From an uncultured Bacillota bacterium (GTDB taxonomy: Bacteria; Bacillota; Clostridia; Christensenellales; UBA1242): a stretch of DNA of 7,320 bases. The DNA lies in contig URAC01000043.1 in NCBI GenBank assembly GCA_900545735.1, forward strand, positions 1-7,320, read 5' to 3'. The position numbers and the translations under genes were made by a program. Positions 1-6,669 of the stretch are shown here, in pieces. The notes below the pieces were generated by a model. That model saw only the letters and a list, made by a program, of their open reading frames with translations, was not told the DNA's origin and ran no database searches. Within the stretch, counting starts at the first letter, position 1. The number at the start of each line of letters is the position of its first letter.

Positions 1-47
1 GAGATCATGCCTAGTCTCGTGGGCTCGGAGATGTGTATAAGAGACAG
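1..47 (+). other. Illumina Nextera i7 adapter with Tn5 mosaic end (artefact)
   Basis: This is library-construction sequence, not genome. Reading left to right it holds GAGAT (the last five bases of the P7 flow-cell primer), an eight-base index CATGCCTA at 6-13, the Nextera read-2 adapter core GTCTCGTGGGCTCGG at 14-28, and the 19-base Tn5 mosaic end AGATGTGTATAAGAGACAG at 29-47. From memory the index corresponds to Nextera N706 in adapter orientation. The same 47 bases occur in reverse complement at 7274-7320. An open frame starting at the ATG at 7 crosses the adapter and yields the junk peptide MPSLVGSEMCIRD before entering real sequence. Confidence 0.98.
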
Positions 48-417
48 TTTATATACAACCGATCAGCTGGAGGTAAATCCGGAACTTTTACGTGATCCGT
101 CGAAACTTCCGCTTAGTGCCAATGCTTCTTCCGGACATGTGGACGGTTATACCCTCGACCTTTGTCAGGATCTGCTGGCAAAATGGCAGGGAAAATTTGG
201 TACGATGGATCCGAATTCCATGACAACATACAATTTCTGTGATTATTACGGAGCCATGGTAGGGCAGTTCTCTACCCTGGGAAATGTATGGAAAGGGATT
301 ATTGACAACCAGGAAACGACAGTACATTCGGTAGAATCTGACAGACAAAAAGAGATGGGTGTCTCGACAGATGAAGAATTAGCAGATTTGATAAAATACC
401 AGCAGTTTTTAAATTAA
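48..417 (+). CDS. flgK: Flagellar hook-associated protein FlgK, C-terminal fragment (truncated both ends, probably chimeric)
   Basis: FlgK (HAP1) forms the hook-filament junction of the bacterial flagellum outside the cell. Only a C-terminal fragment is present, with its first complete codon at 49. The recognisable part is the FlgK tail: a helical stretch (GNVWKGIIDNQETTVHSVES), then GVSTDEELADLIKYQQ, which matches the conserved GVSxDEEMxNLIxxQxAY signature that precedes the terminal coiled coil. The 5' end is cut by the adapter. The 3' end departs from the family right after KYQQ: the expected AYxASSR and about 30 further residues are replaced by FLN and a stop at 415-417. G+C is near 50% and CCG, CTG and ACC codons are used, unlike the low-G+C genes downstream. 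No other flagellar gene is present. I read 48 to about 405 as flgK from a different organism, perhaps a motile Lachnospiraceae-like bacterium, and 406-417 as the neighbouring genome's intergenic DNA. Confidence 0.8.
400..410. other. Probable chimeric junction between flgK DNA and the pheS locus
   Basis: Codons match FlgK up to CAG at 403-405 (the second Q of KYQQ). From 406 the sequence turns into AT-rich DNA with an in-frame stop at 415-417, 12 bases before the pheS start codon. Composition, codon use and family similarity all change at this point. The exact base cannot be fixed by eye. An assembly or ligation chimera is the simplest reading; a real rearrangement is possible but less likely given the adapter ends. 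Confidence 0.7.
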
Positions 418-429
418 AAAGGCAGAATT

Positions 430-1449
430 ATGGAAGAAAAAATAAAAGAATTAAAAAAACTTGCAGAAAGTGAAATTCAAAATGTTACAAACCTTGAAGA
501 ATTGAATGCTTATAGGCTAAAATTTTCTGGAAAACAAGGCTTATTAACAGAAATTATGCGTGGAATGCGTGATGTGCCACAAGAGAAAAGAGCAGAAATT
601 GGGGCGCTTGTCAATGATGTTAGAACTTTTGTTGAAAATTCAATAAAATCTCTTGAAGAAAAGTTGAACGAACAAAAATTGAACGAAAAATTGGCTAACG
701 AAAAAATTGATATTACAGAACCTAGCAAAGCAGGTGAATATGGTGCTATTCACCCACTTTATAAAACATTTAACAAGTTGATTGATGCTTGCGTGGAACT
801 TGGCTTTGAAGTTGTAACTGGTCCAGAAGTCGAAGTTGATAAATATAATTTTGAGAAGTTGAATGTTCCAAAAGACCACCCGGCAAGGGATATGCAAGAC
901 ACATTTTATATTACAGACGATATTCTTTTAAGAACGCAAACTTCAAGCGTTCAAGCGCGCGTTATGGAAAGTAAAAAACCACCAATCAAAATCGTCAGCC
1001 CAGGAAGGACATATAGGGTGGATAATGATGCTACACACTCACCAGTTTTCCATCAATTTGAAGGGCTTGTAATCGATAAAAATGTTTCTATGTTAGATTT
1101 AAAAATGACATTGAATAAACTTATAAAAATCTTGTTTGGCGAGAACACAGAAACAAGGTTTAGACCTTCTTTCTTCCCTTTCACAGAGCCAAGTGTAGAA
1201 GTTGATGTTACTTGCCCATATTGTGGCGGAAAAGGTTGCAATTTGTGCAAACACTCAGGCTTTATTGAACTATTAGGCGCGGGAATGGTCAACCCAAAAG
1301 TGCTTGATGGTTGCGGCATAGACTCAAAAGTATATTCAGGCTTTGCGTTTGGTCAAGGCGTTGATAGGCTTTGTATGGTTATGGATAAAATTCCAGATAT
1401 GAGAATGCTTTTTGAAAGTGATATGCGTTTCTTAAATCAAGTTAAATAG
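430..1449 (+). CDS. pheS: Phenylalanine--tRNA ligase alpha subunit
   Basis: PheS is the catalytic subunit of the cytoplasmic alpha2-beta2 phenylalanyl-tRNA synthetase, which uses ATP to charge tRNA-Phe with phenylalanine. At 339 residues it is full length for the family. Residues 1 to about 95 form the N-terminal tRNA-contacting coiled coil, with the typical KFSGKQGLLTE at 31-41. The class II core follows: YNFEKLNVPKDHPARDMQDTF at 139-159 (a near-invariant PheS stretch), RTQTS at 168-172, motif 2 around FHQFEG at 207-212, the phenylalanine-pocket segment FRPSFFPFTEPS at 244-255, and motif 3 GFAFGQGVDRL at 304-314. A four-cysteine knuckle (C262, C265, C270, C273), as seen in many bacterial PheS proteins, lies just before LGAGMV. 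The GFAFG alanine is kept. The start ATG at 430 has only a weak AAAGG-type site at 418-422. Any upstream leader, such as a T-box, would lie beyond the chimeric join and is not visible. It is clearly in an operon with pheT, 26 bases downstream. Confidence 0.98.
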   Translation: MEEKIKELKKLAESEIQNVTNLEELNAYRLKFSGKQGLLTEIMRGMRDVPQEKRAEIGALVNDVRTFVENSIKSLEEKLNEQKLNEKLANEKIDITEPSKAGEYGAIHPLYKTFNKLIDACVELGFEVVTGPEVEVDKYNFEKLNVPKDHPARDMQDTFYITDDILLRTQTSSVQARVMESKKPPIKIVSPGRTYRVDNDATHSPVFHQFEGLVIDKNVSMLDLKMTLNKLIKILFGENTETRFRPSFFPFTEPSVEVDVTCPYCGGKGCNLCKHSGFIELLGAGMVNPKVLDGCGIDSKVYSGFAFGQGVDRLCMVMDKIPDMRMLFESDMRFLNQVK

Positions 1450-1463
1450 TTTTATGATAAATA

Positions 1464-1470
1464 TTGGAGA
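1464..1470 (+). promoter_or_regulatory. Ribosome binding site that fixes the pheT start
   Basis: TTGGAGA lies 5 bases before the ATG at 1476. The frame is also open from the TTG at 1464, but that TTG is part of this Shine-Dalgarno site. Starting at 1476 gives MKISLNWLNDYIDL, the usual PheT N-terminus, so the shorter start is preferred. Confidence 0.85.
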
Positions 1471-1475
1471 TAAAA

Positions 1476-3908
1476 ATGAAAATTTCGTTGAATTGGTTAA
1501 ATGATTATATAGATTTAAAAGAGATAAAAGTCCCAAATTCAGATGGCTCTAAAAAACAACTTGCAGAATATATTGCAGATAAATTAACAGGTGTTGGCTT
1601 TGAAGTTGAAGAAATAATCAATCTTGGCTATCATTTGGAACACGTTGTTGTTGGAAAAATAGAAAAAATCGTTAAACACCCAGAAGCGGATAGGCTTTAT
1701 GTTTGTCAAGTAAACATTGGCGATAAAAATGTTCAAATTATTACAAGCGCAACAAATATAAGCGAAGGCGATTTGGTCCCTGTTTCTCTTGAAGGAGCAC
1801 ACCTTGCTAATGGAATAGATATCAAAGTTTCAAAGATGCGTGGCGTTGTTTCAGAAGGAATGTTCTGTTCTGGAGAAGAACTTGGAATTACAGACAACTT
1901 GTATGATGGCGCATCAATTAATGGAATTTTAATTTTTAAAGATAATTTTGTTCCAGGAATGCCTGTAAGCGAAGCATTGATGCTTGACGATTATGTTTTA
2001 GATGTTGCAATCACGGCAAATAGGCCAGATTGTATGAGCGTTTTAGGCATAGCAAGGGAAGTTAGTGCTATTTTTGCTATTCCAGTTAAAGAACAAAATT
2101 TAACATATAATTGCAAAGGCGGAGATGTTAATAACTTTGTTTCAGTTGAAGTTAAAGATTATGAACTTTGCCCAAGATATATTGCAACAGCAGTTGAAAA
2201 TATCAAAATTGAAAAAAGCCCACTTTGGATAAGAGCAAGATTGTTTGCTGTTGGAATACACGCAATAAACAATATTGTTGATATAACAAACTATGTTTTA
2301 ACAGACATTGGTCAACCTATGCACGCTTTTGACCAAAAATATTTAAGCGGACATAAAATTATCGTTCGCACTGCAAAAGATGATGAAAAAATCGCAGTTT
2401 TAAATGGAAATACTTATGAACTTACAAGCAACAATTTAGTCATTGCTGATGCTGAAAAACCTTGCGTTATTGCAGGTGTTATTGGCGGACTTAATTCTTG
2501 CATTTCTGATGACACAAAAACAACAATATTTGAAGCAGCAGTTTTTGAACGCGCTCAAATTAGAAAAACAAGCAGATATTTTGGTGTCAGAACAGATTCT
2601 TCTGCAAGGTTTGAAAAGGGTGTTGACTTGTCTAGCCCAATGCTTGGAATGCAAAAAGCACTTTCAATGATTGATGAATTAAAATGTGGAGACATAATTT
2701 GTGGAATGATAGATTGCAAACAATCTCCAGTTGAAAACAAACTTGTTAAAGTTTCTAAAAACAAGATTGACAAAATTCTTGGAATTACAGTTAAAGAAGA
2801 AGACATTAAAACAATTTTAAATGGTCTTGGAATAAAAGTTGCTTTTGATGGCGATATTTTAACCTTAGAAGTCCCACCATATAGATTTGACATTGAAAAT
2901 GCAAACGATGTTGCCGAAGAAATTATCAGAATGTATGGCTACGATGTTTATAATTCAATCGAAGCACCTTTGTTTGAAAATTTGACAATTACACAAGGCA
3001 AGCAAAATGATATTTTAGACTTGCAAAGGAAATTTAAAGACTTTTTAGTAACAAGAAATTTCAATGAAATTTTGAGTTATTCCTTAGTTCCAGAAAATGC
3101 TGTCAAAAGCCTTCAACTTGTAGATTTCCCAGAAAATTCACCAATAAAATTGGCAAATCCAATCAGTGAAGAACTTGGAACTTTAAGAACAACGATGGCA
3201 CATTCGTTGTTTAGCAATATTGCCTATAACATTAAAAGAAACAATCACGATTTCAAAATTATGGAAGCGGGAAGAGTGTATTTGGCTAAAAATTTGCCTT
3301 TGACAGAGCAACCACTTGAAAAAAATATGTTTGCTTTTGCAAGCGTTTGTCCTTCAGATGATTTCTATACATTTAAAGGCTTGATTGAAGTGCTTTTGAA
3401 AGAATTTGATGCAAAGCTAGCATTAAATTATTCAAAAAGACCATATTTGCACCCAGGAATCAGCGCAGATTTAACCCTTGAAGATGGCGCGTTGATAGCA
3501 AGTTTTGGAAAGGTTCATCCAAAGGTTGCAGCAAATTATGAAATTCCTGAAAACACTTATTTTGCAGAATTGAATTGTGATGAAATTGTAAAACTTTGTG
3601 AAAAGCAATTTAAAGTCAAAAAGATTTCAAAATTCCCTATTGTTGAAAGAGATTTAGCGTTAGTTGCAGATGAAAATGTAACAGCAAGAGAAATCCAACA
3701 AATTATTGAACAAACTATGGGTAAAAACTTCTATTCTTGCACATTGTTTGACATCTATCGCGGAAAAAATCTTGAAGGTAAGAAGAGCTTGGCGTTCAAT
3801 TTGAAATTCTTAAGCGATGAAAAGACTTTAACTGACGAAGAAATCAATCATATAATCAATAAGATTTTGAAAAGACTTTCAGAAAATTTAAAAGTTAATT
3901 TGAGATAA
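1476..3908 (+). CDS. pheT: Phenylalanine--tRNA ligase beta subunit
   Basis: PheT is the non-catalytic beta subunit of phenylalanyl-tRNA synthetase. It binds tRNA-Phe and, in the family, hydrolyses mischarged Tyr-tRNA-Phe. The 810-residue product has the full bacterial domain order: an N-terminal MKISLNWL segment, an EMAP/OB-type tRNA-binding domain at about 42-155 (VVVGKIEKIVKHPEADRL, then MRGVVSEGMFCSGEELG), a B3/4 editing domain at about 213-400 with GQPMHAFD at 279-286, a B5 domain at about 420-492 ending in PPYRFDIENANDVAEEIIRM, a class II-like core at about 500-700 (NPISEELGTLRTTM at 561-574), and an FDX-ACB anticodon-binding domain at about 715-810 beginning KFPIVERDLALV. No frameshift or missing domain is seen. 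It lies 26 bases after pheS and ends 4 bases before the cysteine desulfurase, so the three genes are probably cotranscribed. Confidence 0.98.
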   Translation: MKISLNWLNDYIDLKEIKVPNSDGSKKQLAEYIADKLTGVGFEVEEIINLGYHLEHVVVGKIEKIVKHPEADRLYVCQVNIGDKNVQIITSATNISEGDLVPVSLEGAHLANGIDIKVSKMRGVVSEGMFCSGEELGITDNLYDGASINGILIFKDNFVPGMPVSEALMLDDYVLDVAITANRPDCMSVLGIAREVSAIFAIPVKEQNLTYNCKGGDVNNFVSVEVKDYELCPRYIATAVENIKIEKSPLWIRARLFAVGIHAINNIVDITNYVLTDIGQPMHAFDQKYLSGHKIIVRTAKDDEKIAVLNGNTYELTSNNLVIADAEKPCVIAGVIGGLNSCISDDTKTTIFEAAVFERAQIRKTSRYFGVRTDSSARFEKGVDLSSPMLGMQKALSMIDELKCGDIICGMIDCKQSPVENKLVKVSKNKIDKILGITVKEEDIKTILNGLGIKVAFDGDILTLEVPPYRFDIENANDVAEEIIRMYGYDVYNSIEAPLFENLTITQGKQNDILDLQRKFKDFLVTRNFNEILSYSLVPENAVKSLQLVDFPENSPIKLANPISEELGTLRTTMAHSLFSNIAYNIKRNNHDFKIMEAGRVYLAKNLPLTEQPLEKNMFAFASVCPSDDFYTFKGLIEVLLKEFDAKLALNYSKRPYLHPGISADLTLEDGALIASFGKVHPKVAANYEIPENTYFAELNCDEIVKLCEKQFKVKKISKFPIVERDLALVADENVTAREIQQIIEQTMGKNFYSCTLFDIYRGKNLEGKKSLAFNLKFLSDEKTLTDEEINHIINKILKRLSENLKVNLR

Positions 3909-3912
3909 TAAA

Positions 3913-5052
3913 ATGATATTTTTAGATAATGCAAGCACAACAAAACTTTGCGAAACAGCAAAGAATACATTATTAGAAGAAGCAGACAATTTTTATAACG
4001 CATCTGCTTCTTATTCTGTTGCATTGGAAAACAAAAAGAAGATAGATAATGCAAAAAAAGACATTTGTAGTTGCTTGCATATTGATTATAAAGAAAACTT
4101 GATATTCACAGCATCTGCAACTGAAGCAAACAATTTGGCAATTTTTGGAAGTGCTAAAAAGGGCGATGAGCAATATGTCTTTTCGTCTGGAGAGCACTTA
4201 TGCGTTTACAACTGCGCTGAAGAGCTTAAAAATCGCGGCTACAACGTAAAATTTGTTCCGCTAACAGATGAAGGGGTTGTTGATTTAGACGCTTTAAAAT
4301 CGATTTTAGAGGCTCCTACAGCGTTTTTGTCCTGCATTCACGTAAGCAACGAAACTGGGGCAATCAATGATATACAAAAAATAGGCGAAATTTTGAAATC
4401 AAAATGGAAAAATGCAATTTTTCATTGTGATGGCGTTCAAGCATTTGGCAAAATTGATGTCAATTTGAGCGCGTTAAAAAATGTAGATTTGTATACAATA
4501 TCCGCTCATAAAATAGGTGGACCAAAAGGAATAGGGGCGTTATTCGTTAGGAATAAAGCAAAGTTGAAGCCTTATGTATTTGGCGGTGGTCAAGAATATG
4601 GTTTGCGTTCTGGAACGGAAAATCTTCAATCAATTATGGCGTTTGCGGCAACAAGTAAACAAAAGTTTAAAGATATATCACAAAATTATGAGTATGTTTT
4701 AAATTTGAACAAGCATTTTATCGGAGAAATTCAAAAATTTAAAGATGATAGAATAAAGATAAATTCCAAAAATGGCTCTCCATATATAATAAGCCTTTCA
4801 TTCCCAGGGGTTAAGGGTGAAACTTTAGTTAGAATGTGTGACGATGATGGCTTGCTTGTTGGAACGGGCAGTGCTTGCTCATCAAAGAAGGCTGCATTAA
4901 ATAGAATATTGCTTGCAATGAATAAATCAAAGCCTGAGATTGAAGGAGCAATTCGAATAAGTTTTTCAAAAGACAACACTTTGGAAGAAGTGGAGTTGGC
5001 TGCGAAAATTCTTGTTGAAAATTATCATAAACTTGTTTCAATGTTATCATAA
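3913..5052 (+). CDS. Cysteine desulfurase, NifS/IscS type (PLP-dependent)
   Basis: Enzymes of this family remove sulfur from L-cysteine as an enzyme-bound persulfide, releasing alanine; the sulfur goes to Fe-S cluster assembly or tRNA thiolation. The 379-residue length is normal. Fold-type I PLP landmarks are present: LDNASTT at 4-10, H95 stacking over the cofactor, N146 in VSNETG, D173 and Q176 in HCDGVQAFGK, the Schiff-base lysine K200 in SAHKIGGPKG, R232 in LRSGTEN, the persulfide cysteine C322 in GTGSACSS, and R348 for substrate carboxylate binding. It should therefore be active. The start ATG lies 4 bases after the pheT stop, and a GAGAT at 3902-3906 inside the pheT end can serve as its ribosome binding site, so translation may be coupled. 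In many low-G+C bacteria such a gene sits beside thiI, mnmA or iscU; none is in the window, so the acceptor is unknown. The pheST context weakly favours tRNA modification, which is inference. I leave the symbol empty because nifS, iscS and others cannot be separated by eye. Confidence 0.93.
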   Translation: MIFLDNASTTKLCETAKNTLLEEADNFYNASASYSVALENKKKIDNAKKDICSCLHIDYKENLIFTASATEANNLAIFGSAKKGDEQYVFSSGEHLCVYNCAEELKNRGYNVKFVPLTDEGVVDLDALKSILEAPTAFLSCIHVSNETGAINDIQKIGEILKSKWKNAIFHCDGVQAFGKIDVNLSALKNVDLYTISAHKIGGPKGIGALFVRNKAKLKPYVFGGGQEYGLRSGTENLQSIMAFAATSKQKFKDISQNYEYVLNLNKHFIGEIQKFKDDRIKINSKNGSPYIISLSFPGVKGETLVRMCDDDGLLVGTGSACSSKKAALNRILLAMNKSKPEIEGAIRISFSKDNTLEEVELAAKILVENYHKLVSMLS

Positions 5053-5082
5053 ACTTTTTGAATAATTTTTTATTAAAATATT

Positions 5083-5119
5083 AAACTAACTTTTGATTAA
5101 GAGTTAGTTTTTTGTTTTT
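5083..5119 (+). terminator. Intrinsic terminator of the pheS-pheT-desulfurase unit
   Basis: A 12-base stem pairs 5083-5094 (AAACTAACTTTT) with 5099-5110 (AAGAGTTAGTTT), with one G-U pair and a GATT loop at 5095-5098. A T-tract runs through 5108-5119, broken only by a G at 5114. It starts 31 bases after the desulfurase stop and separates that unit from dacA. The minus strand lacks a T-run, so it works in the plus direction only. Confidence 0.85.
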
Positions 5120-5140
5120 AAAAAATTAATTTTAATGTTT

Positions 5141-5145
5141 GGAGG
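5141..5145 (+). promoter_or_regulatory. Ribosome binding site that fixes the dacA start
   Basis: GGAGG, 4 bases before the ATG at 5150, is the strongest Shine-Dalgarno site in the window. An ATG at 5135 is in frame but precedes this site and would add MFGGT ahead of the signal peptide, so 5150 is the start. No convincing -35/-10 pair is visible between the terminator and this site. Confidence 0.85.
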
Positions 5146-5149
5146 TACT

Positions 5150-6307
5150 ATGAAAAAGTGGAACATCGCAATATGTTGTGTACTATGTTGCATATTATCG
5201 CTAATATCTTGTTTTGATATGGGGCAAGTTAGTGCGGAAGGCGAAGATTTGCAAATAGATGCTAAATCTAGTTTGTTGATGGATTTTGATTCCGGCACTA
5301 TTCTTTATGAAGATAATGCCGATGAAAAAGTTCCAGTGGCAAGCATAGTAAAACTTATGACTGTGTTAATTACAATGGAAGAAATTGAAGCGGGAAATTT
5401 ATCGCTCGATGAAAAATTGACAACAACTGAAAATGCTTCCGGAATGGGCGGAAGTCAAGTGTTTATTGACCCTTATGTTGAATATACAGTTGATGAAATG
5501 TTAAAGAGCGTGATTGTTGCATCGGCAAATGATGCCAGTGTTGCACTTGCAGAAAAAATTGCAGGGTCGGAACAAACTTTTGTTTCAAGAATGAACAAAA
5601 GAGCGCAAGAACTAGGCTTAAAAGACACAATTTATGTCAATGCAAGCGGTTTGCCAGAGCCTAATCAATATTCAACCGCACGCGATGTTGCAAAACTTTT
5701 CAGAGAAGTTATCAAACATAAATTGTATTTCGAATATAGTACAATTTGGATGGATAATTTAACTCACCCTTCAGGCAGAAAAACTGAAGTAGTAAATACT
5801 AACAAATTGATTAGATATTTTAAAGGCTGCGATGCTGGAAAAACGGGCTCAACAGACGAAGCGGGTTATTGCTTAGTTGCAACAGCTGAAAAGGGCAATA
5901 TGAGATTGATTTCCGTAGTTTTAGGGGCAACAACATCAACGGCAAGATTTAATGAAAGTTCCAAACTTTTAAATTATGGATTTAGCAATTTTGAAAACAA
6001 ACAGATTATTGATGTTTGCGAAAGTGTTGGGGAAATTAAACTATTAAAGAGCAAAACAGAAAGCGTTAAAGCCTATGCAAGCGACAATTATTATGTGATA
6101 ACAAGAAAAGGAGAGCAATCTTCTTATGAAATATCTCTTGAAATGATTGATAAATTGAAAGCGCCAGTTCATAAAGGAGATAAAGTTGGAGAAATTAAGA
6201 TTATTAAAGATGGCGCAGTGGTTGACGCACTAGATGTTGTCATCTTAGAAGATATTGAAACTATAAGATATAGCGATAGTTTGAAAGAAATTATTTCAAG
6301 ATGGTAA
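5150..6307 (+). CDS. dacA: D-alanyl-D-alanine carboxypeptidase (DacA/PBP5 type)
   Basis: This low-molecular-weight penicillin-binding protein (peptidase family S11) removes the terminal D-alanine from peptidoglycan pentapeptides outside the membrane, limiting cross-linking. The 385-residue product carries all three active-site motifs: SxxK as S65-I-V-K68 (S65 the acyl nucleophile), SxN as S125-A-N127, and KTG at 231-233 within GKTGSTDEAGYC. The PBP5-type C-terminal beta domain covers about 283-375. The N-terminus is an export signal: K2-K3, a hydrophobic Cys-rich core at 5-20, then both a lipobox-like LISC (C21) and a VSA/E site after A29, so lipoprotein and type I processing are both possible. 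The last residues (SDSLKEIISRW) could form a short amphipathic membrane-associating helix, but this is weaker than in classical PBP5. It sits alone between two terminators, so it is probably transcribed separately. The symbol follows family usage; DacF or another paralogue name is equally possible. Confidence 0.95.
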   Translation: MKKWNIAICCVLCCILSLISCFDMGQVSAEGEDLQIDAKSSLLMDFDSGTILYEDNADEKVPVASIVKLMTVLITMEEIEAGNLSLDEKLTTTENASGMGGSQVFIDPYVEYTVDEMLKSVIVASANDASVALAEKIAGSEQTFVSRMNKRAQELGLKDTIYVNASGLPEPNQYSTARDVAKLFREVIKHKLYFEYSTIWMDNLTHPSGRKTEVVNTNKLIRYFKGCDAGKTGSTDEAGYCLVATAEKGNMRLISVVLGATTSTARFNESSKLLNYGFSNFENKQIIDVCESVGEIKLLKSKTESVKAYASDNYYVITRKGEQSSYEISLEMIDKLKAPVHKGDKVGEIKIIKDGAVVDALDVVILEDIETIRYSDSLKEIISRW

Positions 6308-6354
6308 AAAAAAAGAAGCCTTAGTCTAGGGTATTTGAAACTAGCCAAATAATT

Positions 6355-6389
6355 AACACTCTAACTTGAAAAAGTTAGAGTGTTTTTTT
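6355..6389 (+). terminator. Intrinsic terminator of dacA with GAAA tetraloop
   Basis: A perfect 13-base stem pairs 6355-6367 (AACACTCTAACTT) with 6372-6384 (AAGTTAGAGTGTT) around a GAAA tetraloop at 6368-6371, followed by a run of seven T at 6383-6389. It lies 47 bases after the dacA stop and reads only in the plus direction. Its core CTAACTT is shared with the terminator at 5083. Confidence 0.93.
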
Positions 6390-6427
6390 ATTCTCTCTTA
6401 ACCAGAAAATAAAACGGATATTATTTC

Positions 6428-6495
6428 GTTGTCATAGGTTGTCATTGTTATATTAATATTTACAATTGCTAGACATACTTTTTAACCTTGACAAC
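6428..6495. repeat. GTTGTCA short repeat cluster (two direct, one inverted)
   Basis: GTTGTCAT occurs at 6428-6435 and again at 6438-6445, offset by exactly 10 bases, about one helical turn. The inverse, TGACAAC, is at 6489-6495 and overlaps a perfect -35-like TTGACA at 6488-6493. A weak -10-like TAAACT at 6510-6515 follows after 16 bases. The arrangement resembles an operator with a promoter, but no plus-strand gene follows. Chance in AT-rich DNA cannot be excluded. Confidence 0.3.
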
Positions 6496-6528
6496 AAAGA
6501 ATATCAATTTAAACTAAAAAACAAAGAG

Positions 6529-6581
6529 AAAAAAAGAGAAAGAGTGTTGTGCGTTTGTTCTGCCAGCACACACTCTTTCTT
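6529..6581 (-). terminator. Probable minus-strand terminator hairpin
   Basis: GAAAGAGTG at 6538-6546 pairs with CACTCTTTC at 6571-6579. After a one-base bulge at 6547, TGTGC at 6548-6552 pairs with GCACA at 6566-6570, and A6537-T6580 plus G6536-T6581 extend the base. The loop is 6553-6565. The plus strand has seven A at 6529-6535 next to the stem, then more A-rich DNA, so on the minus strand this is a stem followed by a T-run, a normal intrinsic terminator for the gene ending at 6670. Confidence 0.65.
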
Positions 6582-6599
6582 CTAACCAAGTTTATTTGT

Positions 6600-6654
6600 T
6601 GTGTGCTTGTCTGTTCGAGCGAAGCGAGAACACTTGTATCAAGACAAGCACACA
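6600..6654. repeat. Long perfect inverted repeat with an inner palindrome
   Basis: TGTGTGCTTGTCT at 6600-6612 is perfectly complementary to AGACAAGCACACA at 6642-6654. The 29-base loop contains a second symmetric element at 6613-6631, GTTCGAGCGAAGCGAGAAC: GTTC pairs with GAAC and GC with GC around a GAA loop, leaving two facing G-A steps that could form sheared pairs. No T-run follows on either strand, so it is not a simple terminator. It lies 15 bases beyond the stop of the minus-strand gene. Candidate roles are a 3' RNA-stabilising structure, part of a dispersed repeat, or a small structured RNA. Confidence 0.6.
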
Positions 6655-6669
6655 TTTAACTGCCATTTT

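Larger units (their letters stand above)
6390..6669. other. Gene-free AT-rich region between convergent genes
   Basis: I find no credible coding frame here. The left part (6390-6528) holds the GTTGTCA repeat cluster and a 10-base palindrome ATATTAATAT at 6450-6459. The right part (6529-6660) holds two long hairpins. The stretch separates dacA (plus) from the protease-like gene (minus), and base composition drops further in AT content's favour toward the right. Confidence 0.6.

Noticed and set aside
48..417. Flagellar operon linked to translation genes
   Set aside because: Only a truncated flgK tail of different composition is present, and it is most likely joined artificially.
406..429. T-box leader or promoter for pheST
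   Set aside because: Only about 24 bases of native DNA precede pheS before the chimeric join, too short to show any leader.
1464..1475. pheT starting at TTG 1464
   Set aside because: The TTG is part of the Shine-Dalgarno sequence, and the family N-terminus begins at the ATG at 1476.
2555..2893. 112-codon minus-strand open frame inside pheT
   Set aside because: It is fully contained in a well-conserved gene, its protein has no recognisable motif, and it fits a shadow frame; the other antisense frames inside pheS, pheT, the desulfurase and dacA are rejected for the same reason.
5135..5149. dacA starting at ATG 5135
   Set aside because: It lies upstream of the GGAGG ribosome binding site and would disrupt the signal peptide start.
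6320..6346. Extra hairpin after dacA with CTAG repeats
   Set aside because: Only four base pairs form with a long loop; the strong terminator at 6355-6389 explains the region.
6600..6654. tRNA gene or CRISPR repeat
   Set aside because: There is no cloverleaf, anticodon arm or CCA-type end, and the element is not repeated with spacers within the window.
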